A program made the position numbers and the translations under genes. A stretch of DNA of 64,000 nt from Streptomyces parvus (GTDB taxonomy: Bacteria > Actinomycetota > Actinomycetes > Streptomycetales > Streptomycetaceae). The DNA is taken from NCBI RefSeq assembly GCF_032121415.1, contig NZ_CP135079.1:3844001-3908000 (forward strand), in the 5' to 3' direction. This document shows, piece after piece, positions 25,619 to 34,448 of this stretch. The notes beneath the pieces are model-generated. The model was given only the letters and a program-made list of their open reading frames with translations, was not told the origin of the DNA and did not search any database. How positions within the stretch are numbered: the stretch's first letter is position 1; every line of letters begins with the position of its first letter.

Positions 25619-26590
25619 TCAGGTGGTGCGTACGGCCGCGAGAGCGGCGCGCAGGTGGCCGTCGGACTCGGTGAGGAGCCGGGCGGCGGTGGGGCCGTCG
25701 ACCTGGCCGAGGATGACCAGGATCGCGTTCTTGACCTCGCCGTCGGTGGCGGCGAGGGCGGCCTCGATCGCGGTGTCGGACGCGCCGGTGGCCAGGGAGA
25801 CGATGTGGCGGGAGCGGGCCCGCAGCTTCTCGTTGGAAGCGCGGACGTCGACCATGAGATTCCCGTACGTCTTGCCGAGCCGGATCATCGTGACCGTCGA
25901 GATCATGTTGAGGACCAGCTTCTGCGCCGTGCCCGCCTTCAGCCGGGTCGAGCCGGTGAGCAGCTCGGGTCCTGTGACGACCTCCAGGCCGTGTTCCGCC
26001 GCCGCGGCGAGCGCCGACTCCGCGTTGCAGGAGAGGCCGATCGTCAGGGCCCCCCGCTCGCGGGCGTGCTCGACCGCGCCGATCGCGTACGGGGTGCGAC
26101 CGGAGGCGGAGATGCCGACCACCGTGTCGTCGGCCGTCAGCTTCAGCGCGTCCAGGTCGGCGGCGGCCAGCTCCTTGCTGTCCTCCGCGCCCTCGACGGC
26201 GGTGACCATGGCGGAGGGGCCGCCCGCGATCAGGCCGACGACCTCGGACGGGTCGGTGTTGAAGGTGGGCGGGCACTCGCTGGCGTCCAGCACCCCGAGG
26301 CGGCCCGCCGTGCCCGCGCCCGCGTAGACCAGCCGGCCGCCGCGGGCCATGCGCTCGGCGGTGGCGTCGATGGCCGCGGCGATCTGCGGCAGCCGCTCGG
26401 CGACGGCGGCCGGGACCGTGGCGTCCTCGCCGTTCATGATCCGCGCGATCTCCTCGGTGGACAGCCGGTCGATCTCGGCCAGCTCGGGGCGGAACGCCTC
26501 GGTGGTGAGGGTGGCCAGCTGGGCACGGAGCTCGCCGTACGTCCCGGAGGTCCCGGGGGTGTCGGTGTTCGCGTCGGTGGTGGAGGTCAT
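25619..26590 (-). CDS. murQ: N-acetylmuramic acid 6-phosphate etherase
   Basis: 323 residues; cleaves the lactyl ether of MurNAc-6-P to GlcNAc-6-P and D-lactate, channeling wall sugar into amino-sugar catabolism. SIS-domain signatures: LVYAGAGTAGRLGVLDASEC (about 87-106), FNTDPSEVVGLIAGG, VVGISASGRTPYAIGA and GTAQKLVLNMISTVTMIRLG. Length matches the family. 44 nt upstream of murP and 68 nt downstream of the regulator, one operon. Confidence 0.95.
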   Translation of the reverse strand: MTSTTDANTDTPGTSGTYGELRAQLATLTTEAFRPELAEIDRLSTEEIARIMNGEDATVPAAVAERLPQIAAAIDATAERMARGGRLVYAGAGTAGRLGVLDASECPPTFNTDPSEVVGLIAGGPSAMVTAVEGAEDSKELAAADLDALKLTADDTVVGISASGRTPYAIGAVEHARERGALTIGLSCNAESALAAAAEHGLEVVTGPELLTGSTRLKAGTAQKLVLNMISTVTMIRLGKTYGNLMVDVRASNEKLRARSRHIVSLATGASDTAIEAALAATDGEVKNAILVILGQVDGPTAARLLTESDGHLRAALAAVRTT

Positions 26591-26658
26591 GAGGTGCGGC
26601 TCAGCTTTCTCGGGGTGCTCGGACGTGTACGCGTACGGGTATGGGGCGGCGGTGGCTG

Positions 26659-27576
26659 TCAGCGGGTGCGCGGGGTGTGGCGGTGGGCGAGCGCCTCGTA
26701 GGAGGCGGCCAGGGCGGGCGCGGCGGTCTCGTAGGTCCGCTGCGCGACGCCTATGAACAGGCAGTCGACGACGAGCAGCTGGCTCGTCCGGCTCGACATG
26801 GCGGCGGGGCGCAGCTCGCTCTCGCGTGCGGTCGACGTGGTCAGCACATGGTCCGCGTACTGCGACACGGGCCCGTCGGGCCGCCCGGTGATCGCGATCG
26901 TCGTCGCCCCGCGGTCGAAGGCGACCCGCAGCGGCTCGATCACATCGCCGGTGGAGCCGGAGTGCGTGATCGCGATGGCCACGTCGCCGCTGCGCAGCTG
27001 CACGGCGTTGGTCACCGCGAGGTGCGGGTCCATGTGGGCGTGGGCGATCAGCCCGATCCGGAGCAGCTTCTGCGCCAGGTCCTGGCCGACGAGGGAGGAC
27101 GCCCCGACACCGTAGACGTCGATGCGGCGGGCGGTCGACGCGGCGGCGACGGCCGCCCCCAGCTGTACCGTGTCGAGCCCGGCGGCGGTGTCGGCGAGGG
27201 TCTGCTGCTCGTCGTAGGCGAGCTTGGCGACCACGTCGGCGATCGGGTCGTCCACCGCGATGTCGGCGGTGACGGCCGGGGCCCGGCCCGACTCCTGGTG
27301 CGCGGCGAGGCCGGCCAGCGCGAGGCGCAGGTCCCGGTAGCCGGGGTAGCCGAGGAGGCGGGCGGTGCGGACGACGGTGGCTTCGCTGGTGCCGGTGCGC
27401 TCGGCGAGACCGGTGACGGTGAGGGCGGCGCAGCCGGCCGGGTCGCCCGCCACGGCTTCGGCGACCAGCTGCATCGAGCGGGTCATGGAGGGGGCGAGGG
27501 TCCGGACCTTGGCGGCGAGGGCCGCGGGGGCCGGCGGCGAGTCGCTGCTGAAAATTTCCTTCACATCACTGGTCAC
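26659..27576 (-). CDS. murR: RpiR-family regulator of MurNAc catabolism (MurR-like)
   Basis: 305 residues, GTG start at 27576. N-terminal HTH_6 domain (LTVTGLAERTGTSEATVVRT, about 52-71) and C-terminal SIS domain (IDVYGVGASSLVGQDLAQKL, AIAITHSGSTGDVIEPLRVA) that would sense MurNAc-6-P or GlcNAc-6-P. Leads the murR-murQ-murP operon. Two 15-bp palindromes lie at and just upstream of its start, consistent with autorepression. Confidence 0.85.
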   Translation of the reverse strand: MTSDVKEIFSSDSPPAPAALAAKVRTLAPSMTRSMQLVAEAVAGDPAGCAALTVTGLAERTGTSEATVVRTARLLGYPGYRDLRLALAGLAAHQESGRAPAVTADIAVDDPIADVVAKLAYDEQQTLADTAAGLDTVQLGAAVAAASTARRIDVYGVGASSLVGQDLAQKLLRIGLIAHAHMDPHLAVTNAVQLRSGDVAIAITHSGSTGDVIEPLRVAFDRGATTIAITGRPDGPVSQYADHVLTTSTARESELRPAAMSSRTSQLLVVDCLFIGVAQRTYETAAPALAASYEALAHRHTPRTR

Positions 27577-27594
27577 ATCTGAAAGATATTTTCA
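27549..27594. promoter_or_regulatory. Twin palindromic operators at the start of the murRQP operon
   Basis: TGAAAATTTCCTTCA (27549-27563) and TGAAAGATATTTTCA (27580-27594) are related imperfect palindromes with centres 31 bp apart, three helical turns, so on one DNA face. The first lies within the first codons of the regulator, the second just upstream; binding would block the promoter. A/T-rich in otherwise GC-rich DNA. Confidence 0.72.
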
Positions 27595-27715
27595 ACCTCG
27601 GGGTCCGTCAACCCTCTGTGGTCCGGACCTCTGGCGGGATCTCTCGCCGGGTCTTCGGCGGGGGTCCGGCGAGATCTCCGGAGGGGCCTTCCGCGCGCGG
27701 GCGCACAATGGGGGC

Positions 27716-28087
27716 ATGGAGTTGAACCCCCTGGAGCAGGCCCTGCACGCCGCCCGCGCACGCGTCATGGCCGATGTGGCGGCGGCCGACGTCGCCGAGG
27801 CGGACGTCGTCTCGCTGGTCGAGGACGCGGTGACGCACCGCCGGTGGTGGCTGGAGCAGTGGCCCGAAGGCGCGGAGTTCGTCGCCGGCCTGGTCGCCCA
27901 GGACGTCCAGGACGCCCTGCTGGAGCGGTACGGGCGGTGGCCGCTGTGCCCCGCCTGTTCGCCGGAGGACGAGCCGCACGCCCTGGACGTCGAGCCGGAG
28001 CTCGGGCCCGACCCGCACTGGGTCTGCACCAAGGCGGCGGTGGCGGTGGCGCCGGTGGGGGCGCTGGGCGAGGTGCTGCGGCGGTGA
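27716..28087 (+). CDS. Small conserved acidic protein, unknown
   Basis: 123 residues. Helical N-terminus (LEQALHAARARVMADVAAAD), then VTHRRWWLEQWPEG and a possible zinc site WPLCPACSPEDEPHALDVEP, followed by PHWVCTK. Overlaps the DUF4031 gene by 4 nt (GTGA), so the two are co-translated. Known in Streptomyces only as hypothetical as far as I recall. Confidence 0.7.
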   Translation: MELNPLEQALHAARARVMADVAAADVAEADVVSLVEDAVTHRRWWLEQWPEGAEFVAGLVAQDVQDALLERYGRWPLCPACSPEDEPHALDVEPELGPDPHWVCTKAAVAVAPVGALGEVLRR

Positions 28088-28410
28088 CGCTCTACATCGA
28101 CCCGCCCACCTGGCCCGGACACGGCCGCCTCTGGTCGCACCTGGTGAGCGATGTCTCGTTCGAGGAGCTGCACGCCTTCGCCGCCGCGATCGGCTGCCCG
28201 CCGCGCGCCTTCGAGCGCGACCACTACGACGTACCGGAGGCGCACTACGCGGACGCGGTACGGGCCGGGGCCCGGGAGGTCGGCTCGAAGGAGCTGGTCC
28301 GGCGCCTCACCGCGGCCGGGCTGCGCAGGCCGAAGGGGCGGCCGGCACCGACGGGGAGTCCTGCGCCCACGGCGCGCCGTGCGCCGGCGGAGCCCTCGAC
28401 GCCCGGGTAG
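28084..28410 (+). CDS. DUF4031 protein
   Basis: 108 residues. TLYIDPPTWPGHGRLWSHLV then HAFAAAIGCPPRAFERDHYD and VPEAHYADAVRAGAREV, the DUF4031 pattern with conserved His/Asp/Tyr residues. Low-complexity Pro/Ala tail from about residue 82. GTG start inside the previous gene. No reaction is established. Confidence 0.8.
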   Translation: MTLYIDPPTWPGHGRLWSHLVSDVSFEELHAFAAAIGCPPRAFERDHYDVPEAHYADAVRAGAREVGSKELVRRLTAAGLRRPKGRPAPTGSPAPTARRAPAEPSTPG

Positions 28411-28464
28411 CGGGCCCGCCGGGGGGTGCCGGCGGTGTGCGGCTGCCCGGTCGTGGGCCGCCCC

Positions 28465-29751
28465 TCACGCGCCCGTCGAGGGGACCGAGTCCGCTCGCGC
28501 CGGCCGCTCCGCGCGAGCCGCCGTGCTCTTCGCGATCAGCCGGGACCGGGACCGCGTCCCGCCGGTCCCGTCCGCGCCGCCGCGCTGGAGGCGTAGCGCC
28601 ACGCCCACCGCCGCCAGGGCCAGGGCCGTCATCGCCGCGCCCGCCCAGGCCGTGGAGGCGAAGCCGAAGTCCAGGTCGATCACCGTGCCACCGAGCCACG
28701 GGCCACTCGTGTTGCCCAGGTTGAACGCCGCCGTCGTGGTGGCTCCGGCCAGCGTCGGGGCGGCCCCGGCAAGGTTGAACATCCGGGCGTTGAGCGCGGG
28801 GGCCGTGAAGAAGGCGGACAGGCCCAGCAGGAAGGACAGCGCGATCACCGCGATCTGGCTGGAGGCGAACAGGGCCAGCGCCACCAGGAACACCGTGGAC
28901 GCCGTGATCCCGCTCAGCAGCACCCCGAAGAGATGCGCGTCCGCGACCCGGCCGCCGACCATCGTGCCGATCAGCGCGCCCACCCCGAACAGGCCGAGGA
29001 TCCACGGCACCCAGCCCGAGTCGAGGCCCGCCACGTCCGTCAGCAGCGGTGCCAGGTAGCTGAACGCGCAGAACACCCCGCCCGCCGCGAGCGCGGTGAT
29101 CACGATGGCCAGCCAGACCTGCCGGTCCCGGTAGATCGCCAGCTCCCGCTTCAGCTCGGGCTTCTTCTCGGGCAGCGGGATGCGCGGGATGCGGGTCACC
29201 ACACCGGCCAGGGCCACCGCCGAGGCCGCGCCCACCGCCCAGAACGCCGACCGCCAGCCGAGGTGCTCGCCGAGGAAGGCCCCCAGCGGTACGCCCAGCA
29301 CGTTGGCGACGGACAGGCCGCCGATCATCACGGCCATGGCCCGGGCCCGCTGGTTCACCGGGATCATCGCGATGGCCACGGCCGCGCCGACCGCCCAGAA
29401 ACCCGCACAGGCGAGCGCGCTCACGACGCGGGAGGCGAAGAGGATCTCGTACGTCGGGGCCAGCGCACCGGCGATCTGCCCCAGGCCGAAGACCGAGATC
29501 AGCGCGATGAGCGTGGTGCGGCGCGGCAGCCGCAGCGTGGCGACGGCCAGCAGCGGGGCGCCGACCACCATGCCGATCGCGAACGCCGATATGAGGAGCC
29601 CGGCCTGCGGGATCGACACGTTCATGTCGTCGGCGATCGGCGGGAGCAGGCCCGACAGCATGAACTCGCTGGTGCCGAGTGCGAAGACCGAGAGGCCGAG
29701 AATGTATACGGCCAGGGGCATGGGTGCGCGGCGGGAGGGAGAGTCGGGCAT
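28465..29751 (-). CDS. MFS efflux transporter, Cmx/DHA1 type
   Basis: 428 residues and twelve membrane spans. SEFMLSGLLPPIADDMNVSI near the N-terminus and GAPLLAVATLRLPRRTTL (loop 2-3 motif) are typical of the chloramphenicol/arabinose DHA1 group; PVNQRARAMAVMIGGLSVAN marks the 4-5 region. The start could be 29784, 29751 or 29721. A drug-exporter role is inferred from family only. Confidence 0.82.
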   Translation of the reverse strand: MPDSPSRRAPMPLAVYILGLSVFALGTSEFMLSGLLPPIADDMNVSIPQAGLLISAFAIGMVVGAPLLAVATLRLPRRTTLIALISVFGLGQIAGALAPTYEILFASRVVSALACAGFWAVGAAVAIAMIPVNQRARAMAVMIGGLSVANVLGVPLGAFLGEHLGWRSAFWAVGAASAVALAGVVTRIPRIPLPEKKPELKRELAIYRDRQVWLAIVITALAAGGVFCAFSYLAPLLTDVAGLDSGWVPWILGLFGVGALIGTMVGGRVADAHLFGVLLSGITASTVFLVALALFASSQIAVIALSFLLGLSAFFTAPALNARMFNLAGAAPTLAGATTTAAFNLGNTSGPWLGGTVIDLDFGFASTAWAGAAMTALALAAVGVALRLQRGGADGTGGTRSRSRLIAKSTAARAERPARADSVPSTGA

Positions 29752-29832
29752 GACTCGTCCCAACGCCGGAGAAGGCTTCCGCATTCCCCGGCGCCGGGAG
29801 GGCGGCCCGCCTGTTCACGCCCCCGTCATGTG

Positions 29833-31068
29833 TCACACGGGCAGGGCGTGGAGCTTCTTGCCGTGCAGGGCGTAGACGCGCTTCCCGTCGGTGGCCACCA
29901 GCCAGGCGTGGTGGTCGCCGGACTTGTCGTTGAACGTCCAGCGCAGCCCGCCCGTCTTCGCGTCGAAGGCGTGGACGCCGCCCTGCGGGTCCAGGTCGGT
30001 GGCCGCGTAGAGGGTGCCGCCCGCCTTGACGAACTGCCGGGGCACCTGCGCGCTCGCGTCCTTGAGGGCCGTGGACTGCCAGACCTTCTTTCCGGTCCCC
30101 GGCCGCAGGGCCCACAGCGTGCGGCCGCTGTCCCCGATGTACAGCACGTCCTCCACGATGCTCGGCTCACGGAACGTGGTGAACTCCTCGGCCTCGACCG
30201 ACCACTTCTCGGCCCCGTCCGACAGCGCGAAGGCCTGGAGCCGCTGCCCCTGCGGAACGATCACCAGATCCTGGTGGACGACGAACGGCCCGTAGCTCGT
30301 CTTCGTCGTCTTCTGCGTCCACACCTGCCTGCCGGTGGCGGTGTCGCGGACCGTGAGGTTGTTCTTGAAGTCGGTGTAGACGAGATAGCGGCCCTGTACG
30401 GCGGCGTGGATGCCGTTCTGCTCGGTGCCGAGGTCGCGCTGTTCCTTCCAGGCGACCTTTCCCGTGGTGCTGTTCAGCGCGGCGATCACGTTGGTGTGGG
30501 ACGAGTGGTCGGCCTCCAGGATCTCGGCGATGACGTACACCTGCTCCCCGTCCACCGCGATCGGCCTGGGCTGCCGGTACTCCTTGCCGAGGTGGCTGCG
30601 CCAGGTCTCCTTGCCGGACCCCGGTACGTAACCGATGACGTTGCCGTCGTACCGGCCGCTGGCCAGGTACAGCGTGTCGTTGCCGAGCAGCAGCGGCGCA
30701 CCGGGCACCGCGCCGCCGGGCAACGACCACCGCTCCTTGCCCGTCGCGCCGTCGAGCGCGGCCAGCGGATCGCCGCTCGCGATGACCACGCCGTCCACGG
30801 TCACCAGCTCGTCGTTGTCCCCGTACGTCTGCGCCGAGACCGACTTCGTCCACAGCGGCGCGGGGGCCCCGCCGTCCGAGGGCGCCTTGCCGTTCTCGGG
30901 GGAGGCGCTGCGCGGCGGCGGCGTGCTGCCCTCGCCGCCGGTCGCGAGCTCGTCCTCGCAGCCGGTCAGGCCGGCTCCGAGCACCGCCATCGTGAGACCG
31001 CCCCCCGCCAGTCGCAGGATTCGCCGCCGGGAGGTTCTGCCGACCGTCGTGCCGAGTCCCTTGGACAT
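29833..31068 (-). CDS. PQQ-like beta-propeller lipoprotein
   Basis: 411 residues. Twin-arginine-type signal (RTSRRRILRLAGGG) with lipobox LTGC, Cys37. Residues 72-411 hold six or seven propeller blades with the repeated LDGATGKERWSLPGG, LNSTTGKVAWKEQ, TGRQVWTQKT, GKKVWQST and KTGGLRWTFND motifs. Probably a structural or binding protein outside the membrane; no PQQ enzyme residues were identified. Confidence 0.83.
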   Translation of the reverse strand: MSKGLGTTVGRTSRRRILRLAGGGLTMAVLGAGLTGCEDELATGGEGSTPPPRSASPENGKAPSDGGAPAPLWTKSVSAQTYGDNDELVTVDGVVIASGDPLAALDGATGKERWSLPGGAVPGAPLLLGNDTLYLASGRYDGNVIGYVPGSGKETWRSHLGKEYRQPRPIAVDGEQVYVIAEILEADHSSHTNVIAALNSTTGKVAWKEQRDLGTEQNGIHAAVQGRYLVYTDFKNNLTVRDTATGRQVWTQKTTKTSYGPFVVHQDLVIVPQGQRLQAFALSDGAEKWSVEAEEFTTFREPSIVEDVLYIGDSGRTLWALRPGTGKKVWQSTALKDASAQVPRQFVKAGGTLYAATDLDPQGGVHAFDAKTGGLRWTFNDKSGDHHAWLVATDGKRVYALHGKKLHALPV

Positions 31069-31243
31069 TTCGCCTTACCCCCGTGGAGTTGTCTGAGCGG
31101 AAAGATGAACAGGCTGCCTTTGCAGGGTGTGTGCATCTGCGATGCCCGACGTTAGCGGTCGAGGGGCTCCACCGGTCGGACGAGGGCATGACCGGGACGA
31201 CACCGTGAACGAACCGGAACATTCACGGGGGTGTGACGCGTGG

Positions 31244-31969
31244 TCAGCCGGTGCCGGTGCCGGTGTCTGTGCCTGTGCCTGTGCCTGTGCCGGACGAGGT
31301 CAGCAGCTCCAGCTCCGTCGCCAGGTTGTGCCGGGCCCGCGCCTCCCACTCCGCCGCGCCGTAGGGGGTACGGAACAGCCGTGGCAGGCGCAGGAGTTGG
31401 CGCAGGACCGCCGCCCGGCCCGCCCGGAACGCCTCGTCCGGGACGAAGCCGTACTCCTCCCGGACCTGGGCCGCGTACGCCGCGTACTCCTGCGGGCCGC
31501 CCGCCAGGATCGCCAGGTCGGCGTCGCACAGCACCTCCCCGTTGCGGTCGCCGTCGGCAGGGTCGTGCGTGACGGTGAGCCGGACCAGCCGGGCGACCTC
31601 CGCCGACACCGCGGCCGGCACCCCCGCCTCGGGCAGTGCGCGCTCGGCGAGGGCGGCGCTGCGCTCCTCGTTCTCGCTCCGGTCGGGCCGGTACACCGCG
31701 TCGTGGAACCAGGCGGCGAGCCGTACCGCGTGCACGTCGTCGGCGTGGCCGGCCAGCGCGTCGACCCGGTCCAGGACCGTGCTCAGGTGGGCGGTCGTGT
31801 GGTAGCGGCGCTGCGGTTCGGCCCAGCGGGCGAGGAGGTTTTCGGCGTACGGCAGCGGATCGGGGCCGTCCGCCCCGGCGCGCGCGGCCACCAGCGTGTC
31901 GTGCCAGCGGCCCCGGAGGCCGGCCTCGGCGTCGGATCCCTGGGGCGGGTGGGGGCTGTGGTCCGTCAT
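31244..31969 (-). CDS. HD-domain metal-dependent phosphohydrolase-like protein
   Basis: 241 residues. H..HD..D pattern: RRYHTTAHLSTVLDRV (about 54-69), AAWFHDAVYRPDRSENEERS (about 85-104), and LCDADLAILAGGPQEY. The last 16 residues are a Gly-Thr repeat encoded by a 6-bp microsatellite (31248-31293), so the C-terminus is likely length-variable. Divergent from pxpA. Substrate unknown. Confidence 0.8.
   Translation of the reverse strand: MTDHSPHPPQGSDAEAGLRGRWHDTLVAARAGADGPDPLPYAENLLARWAEPQRRYHTTAHLSTVLDRVDALAGHADDVHAVRLAAWFHDAVYRPDRSENEERSAALAERALPEAGVPAAVSAEVARLVRLTVTHDPADGDRNGEVLCDADLAILAGGPQEYAAYAAQVREEYGFVPDEAFRAGRAAVLRQLLRLPRLFRTPYGAAEWEARARHNLATELELLTSSGTGTGTGTDTGTGTG
31248..31293. repeat. 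Hexanucleotide microsatellite within the HD gene
   Basis: About 7.5 copies of a 6-bp unit (CCGGTG or CCTGTG) encoding Gly-Thr repeats with one Asp, immediately before the stop codon of the HD gene. Confidence 0.85.
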
Positions 31970-32064
31970 GGGGCGACTCTAGGACGTACGGGTTCCGAGG
32001 AGGGATTCCGCCCTCCGGACCGCCCTTGTCGCCCCGGCCCGGACGGGCCTACCGTGCGCCCGTG

Positions 32065-32817
32065 ATGATGGATCTCAACGCCGACCTCGGCGAGGGCTTC
32101 GGCACCTGGACCCTGACCGACGACGACGCGCTCCTCGCCTGCGTCACGAGCGCCAACGTGGCCTGCGGCTTCCACGCGGGCGACGCCTCCGTGATGCGGC
32201 GGGTCTGCGATGCGGCGGCGGCCGGCGGCGTACGGATCGGGGCGCAGGTCTCCTACCGCGACCTGGCCGGGTTCGGGCGCCGGTCGATGGACGTGCCGTC
32301 CGCCGAGCTGACCGCCGAGATCGCCTACCAGATAGGCGCGTTGCGGGTCTTCGCCCAGGCCGCCGGATCCACCGTCTCGTACGTCAAACCGCACGGCGCC
32401 CTCTACAACCGGGCCGTCTGGGACGACGACCAGGCCGCCGCCGTCGTCGCGGGCGTCCGTCTCGCGGGCGGAGACCCGGCCGTGCTCGGGCTGCCCGGAT
32501 CCCGGCTGCTCGCCCACGCGTCCGAGGCCGGACTGCCCGCCGTGGAGGAGGCCTTCGCCGACCGCGCGTACACCCCGCAGGGCACCCTCGTGCCGCGCGG
32601 TGAGCCGGGCGCGGTGGTGCACGACCCGGACGACGTCGTACGCCGGAGCGTCGGGATGGCCGTCGAGCGGGTGGTGACCGGGGCGGACGGCAGCCGGATA
32701 CCGGTCTCGGCGCGCTCGCTCTGCGTCCACGGGGACACCCCGGGCGCGGCGGCTCTCGCCCGCCGGGTGCGGGCCGCACTGGAGGAAGCGGGCGTCGCGG
32801 TACGGGCGTTCGCGTGA
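32065..32817 (+). CDS. pxpA: 5-oxoprolinase subunit A (LamB/YcsF)
   Basis: 250 residues. With PxpB and PxpC forms the ATP-dependent 5-oxoprolinase opening pyroglutamate to glutamate. MDLNADLGEGFGTW at the N-terminus, SANVACGFHAGDASVM, YVKPHGALYN (metal/active-site motif) and CVHGDTPGA. Start at ATG 32065 gives the usual N-terminus. Overlaps pxpB by 4 nt. Confidence 0.95.
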   Translation: MMDLNADLGEGFGTWTLTDDDALLACVTSANVACGFHAGDASVMRRVCDAAAAGGVRIGAQVSYRDLAGFGRRSMDVPSAELTAEIAYQIGALRVFAQAAGSTVSYVKPHGALYNRAVWDDDQAAAVVAGVRLAGGDPAVLGLPGSRLLAHASEAGLPAVEEAFADRAYTPQGTLVPRGEPGAVVHDPDDVVRRSVGMAVERVVTGADGSRIPVSARSLCVHGDTPGAAALARRVRAALEEAGVAVRAFA

Positions 32818-33524
32818 CCGGCCCGGGGGAGCTGCGCGTCCTGCCCGCCGGCCCGCACGCGCTGCTCGTCGAGCTGGCCGACGGCGAGCACGCCGAGGCC
32901 TTCCACGCCGAACTGCTGAGGCGTCGCGAGCGCGGCGGACTCCCCGCCGTGCGCGACATCGTCCCCGCCGCCCGTACCGTCCTGCTCGACGGGATCGCGG
33001 AGCGCACACCCGGGGCCCGGGACCGGTTGGCGCGGGAGCTCGCCTCGTGGCGGGTGGAGCCGCTGCGCCGCGAGAGCGTCGAGCCGGTGGAGGTCCCCGT
33101 GGTCTACGACGGCCCCGATCTCGACGAGGTCGCCGCGTTCTGGGGCGTCGGGGCCGACGGGGTGGCCGCCCTGCACTCCCGTACCGCGTTCCGGGTGGCG
33201 TTCTGTGGGTTCGCCCCCGGGTTCGGCTATCTCACCGGGCTGCCCGAGCGGCTGCACGTGCCCCGGCGCACGACCCCGCGCACCCGGGTCCCGGCCGGGG
33301 CGGTGGCCCTCGCCGGCCCCTACACGGGGGTGTACCCGCGCCCCTCGCCGGGCGGCTGGCAGATCGTCGGGCGGACGCCGGATCCGGGGGCCCTGTGGGA
33401 CCCGGGCCGGGAACCGGCGGCGCTGCTGGTGCCGGGGACGCCGGTCAGGTTCGTCCCGGTGGGGGCGGGGAAGGCGGCCACGCTGCCCACTCCCCGCGCG
33501 GACGGCGACCGGGTGGACACATGA
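32814..33524 (+). CDS. pxpB: 5-oxoprolinase subunit B (KipI-like)
   Basis: 236 residues. FRVAFCGFAPGFGYLTGLPE (about 125-144), RRTTPRTRVPAGAVALAG and YPRPSPGGWQIVGRTP are family hallmarks. GTG start inside pxpA. The homologous B. subtilis KipI was first described as a kinase inhibitor, but with PxpA and PxpC it is a subunit of the hydrolase. Confidence 0.93.
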   Translation: MTGPGELRVLPAGPHALLVELADGEHAEAFHAELLRRRERGGLPAVRDIVPAARTVLLDGIAERTPGARDRLARELASWRVEPLRRESVEPVEVPVVYDGPDLDEVAAFWGVGADGVAALHSRTAFRVAFCGFAPGFGYLTGLPERLHVPRRTTPRTRVPAGAVALAGPYTGVYPRPSPGGWQIVGRTPDPGALWDPGREPAALLVPGTPVRFVPVGAGKAATLPTPRADGDRVDT

Positions 33525-34396
33525 CGCCCGCCGCCCGCCACCACCTGCACGTCGTACGCCCCGGAGCGCTGACCACCGTGCAGGACGCGGGCCGCCCCGG
33601 CCGGGCGCACCTCGGGGTCGGGCGGGCCGGGGCGCTGGACGCGCCCGCCGCCCGGCTGGCCAACCGGCTGGTGGGCAACCCGCCGGACGCCGCCGTCCTG
33701 GAGACCACCCTCACCGGATGCGCGGTCCGCCCGGACCGGCCCGTGGTGGCCGTCGTGGGCGGGGCCGGCTGCCGGGTGACGGTCGACGGGCGGCCGGTGG
33801 CGTGGGGGGCGCCGGTACGGGTCCCCGCGGGCGCGGTGCTGGACGCGGGGCCCGCCGGGACCGGACTGAGGAGCTACCTGGCGTTCGCGGGCGGGCTGGT
33901 GCCGGACCCGGTGCTGGGCAGCCGTTCGGCGGACCTCCTCTCGGGGCTCGGGCCCGCCCCGCTGAGCGAGGGCGACGAACTCCCGCTGGGTGACCCGGCG
34001 TCGGGCGGCCCGCCGCCGCACGCCGGTCCCGTCCCCTGGCCGGGCGCCCCCGCCGAACTGGTGCTCCCGGTTCATCCCGGGCCCCGCCACGACTGGTTCA
34101 CCGAGGCCGCGCTCCGTACGCTCCTCACCGCCGCCTACCGGGTCTCACCGCACAGCAACCGCATCGGCCTGCGCACGGAGGGCCCGCCGCTGGAGCGGTC
34201 CCGTACGGAGGAACTGCCCAGCGAGGGCATGGTGCTGGGCGCGATCCAGGTGCCGCCCGACGGCCGGCCCGTCGTCTTCCTCAACGACCATCCGACGACC
34301 GGCGGTTACCCGGTCGTCGGGGTCGTCCCCGAACGGGCCCTCGCCGCGGCGGCGCAGGCGGTGCCGGGAACCAGGCTGCGATTCGTACGCGCCTGA
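33521..34396 (+). CDS. pxpC: 5-oxoprolinase subunit C (KipA-like)
   Basis: 291 residues. VRPGALTTVQDAGRPGRAHL at the N-terminus, TLTGCAVRPDRPVVAVVGGA, YLAFAGGLVPDPVLGSRSAD, YRVSPHSNRIGLRTEG and FLNDHPTTGGYPVVG. ATG overlaps the pxpB stop by 4 nt; the operon ends at the hairpin that follows. No transporter is in the operon. Confidence 0.93.
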   Translation: MTPAARHHLHVVRPGALTTVQDAGRPGRAHLGVGRAGALDAPAARLANRLVGNPPDAAVLETTLTGCAVRPDRPVVAVVGGAGCRVTVDGRPVAWGAPVRVPAGAVLDAGPAGTGLRSYLAFAGGLVPDPVLGSRSADLLSGLGPAPLSEGDELPLGDPASGGPPPHAGPVPWPGAPAELVLPVHPGPRHDWFTEAALRTLLTAAYRVSPHSNRIGLRTEGPPLERSRTEELPSEGMVLGAIQVPPDGRPVVFLNDHPTTGGYPVVGVVPERALAAAAQAVPGTRLRFVRA

Positions 34397-34431
34397 GCGC
34401 GGCGGGACCCTCCCGGTCCCACCGCGCTCAG
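34393..34431. terminator. Bidirectional terminator hairpin
   Basis: A 17-bp stem (34393-34409 with 34415-34431, one mismatch) with a 5-nt loop, between the convergent pxpC and copper ATPase genes. Confidence 0.75.
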
Positions 34432-34448
34432 GCTCCGTGACGGAGGCC

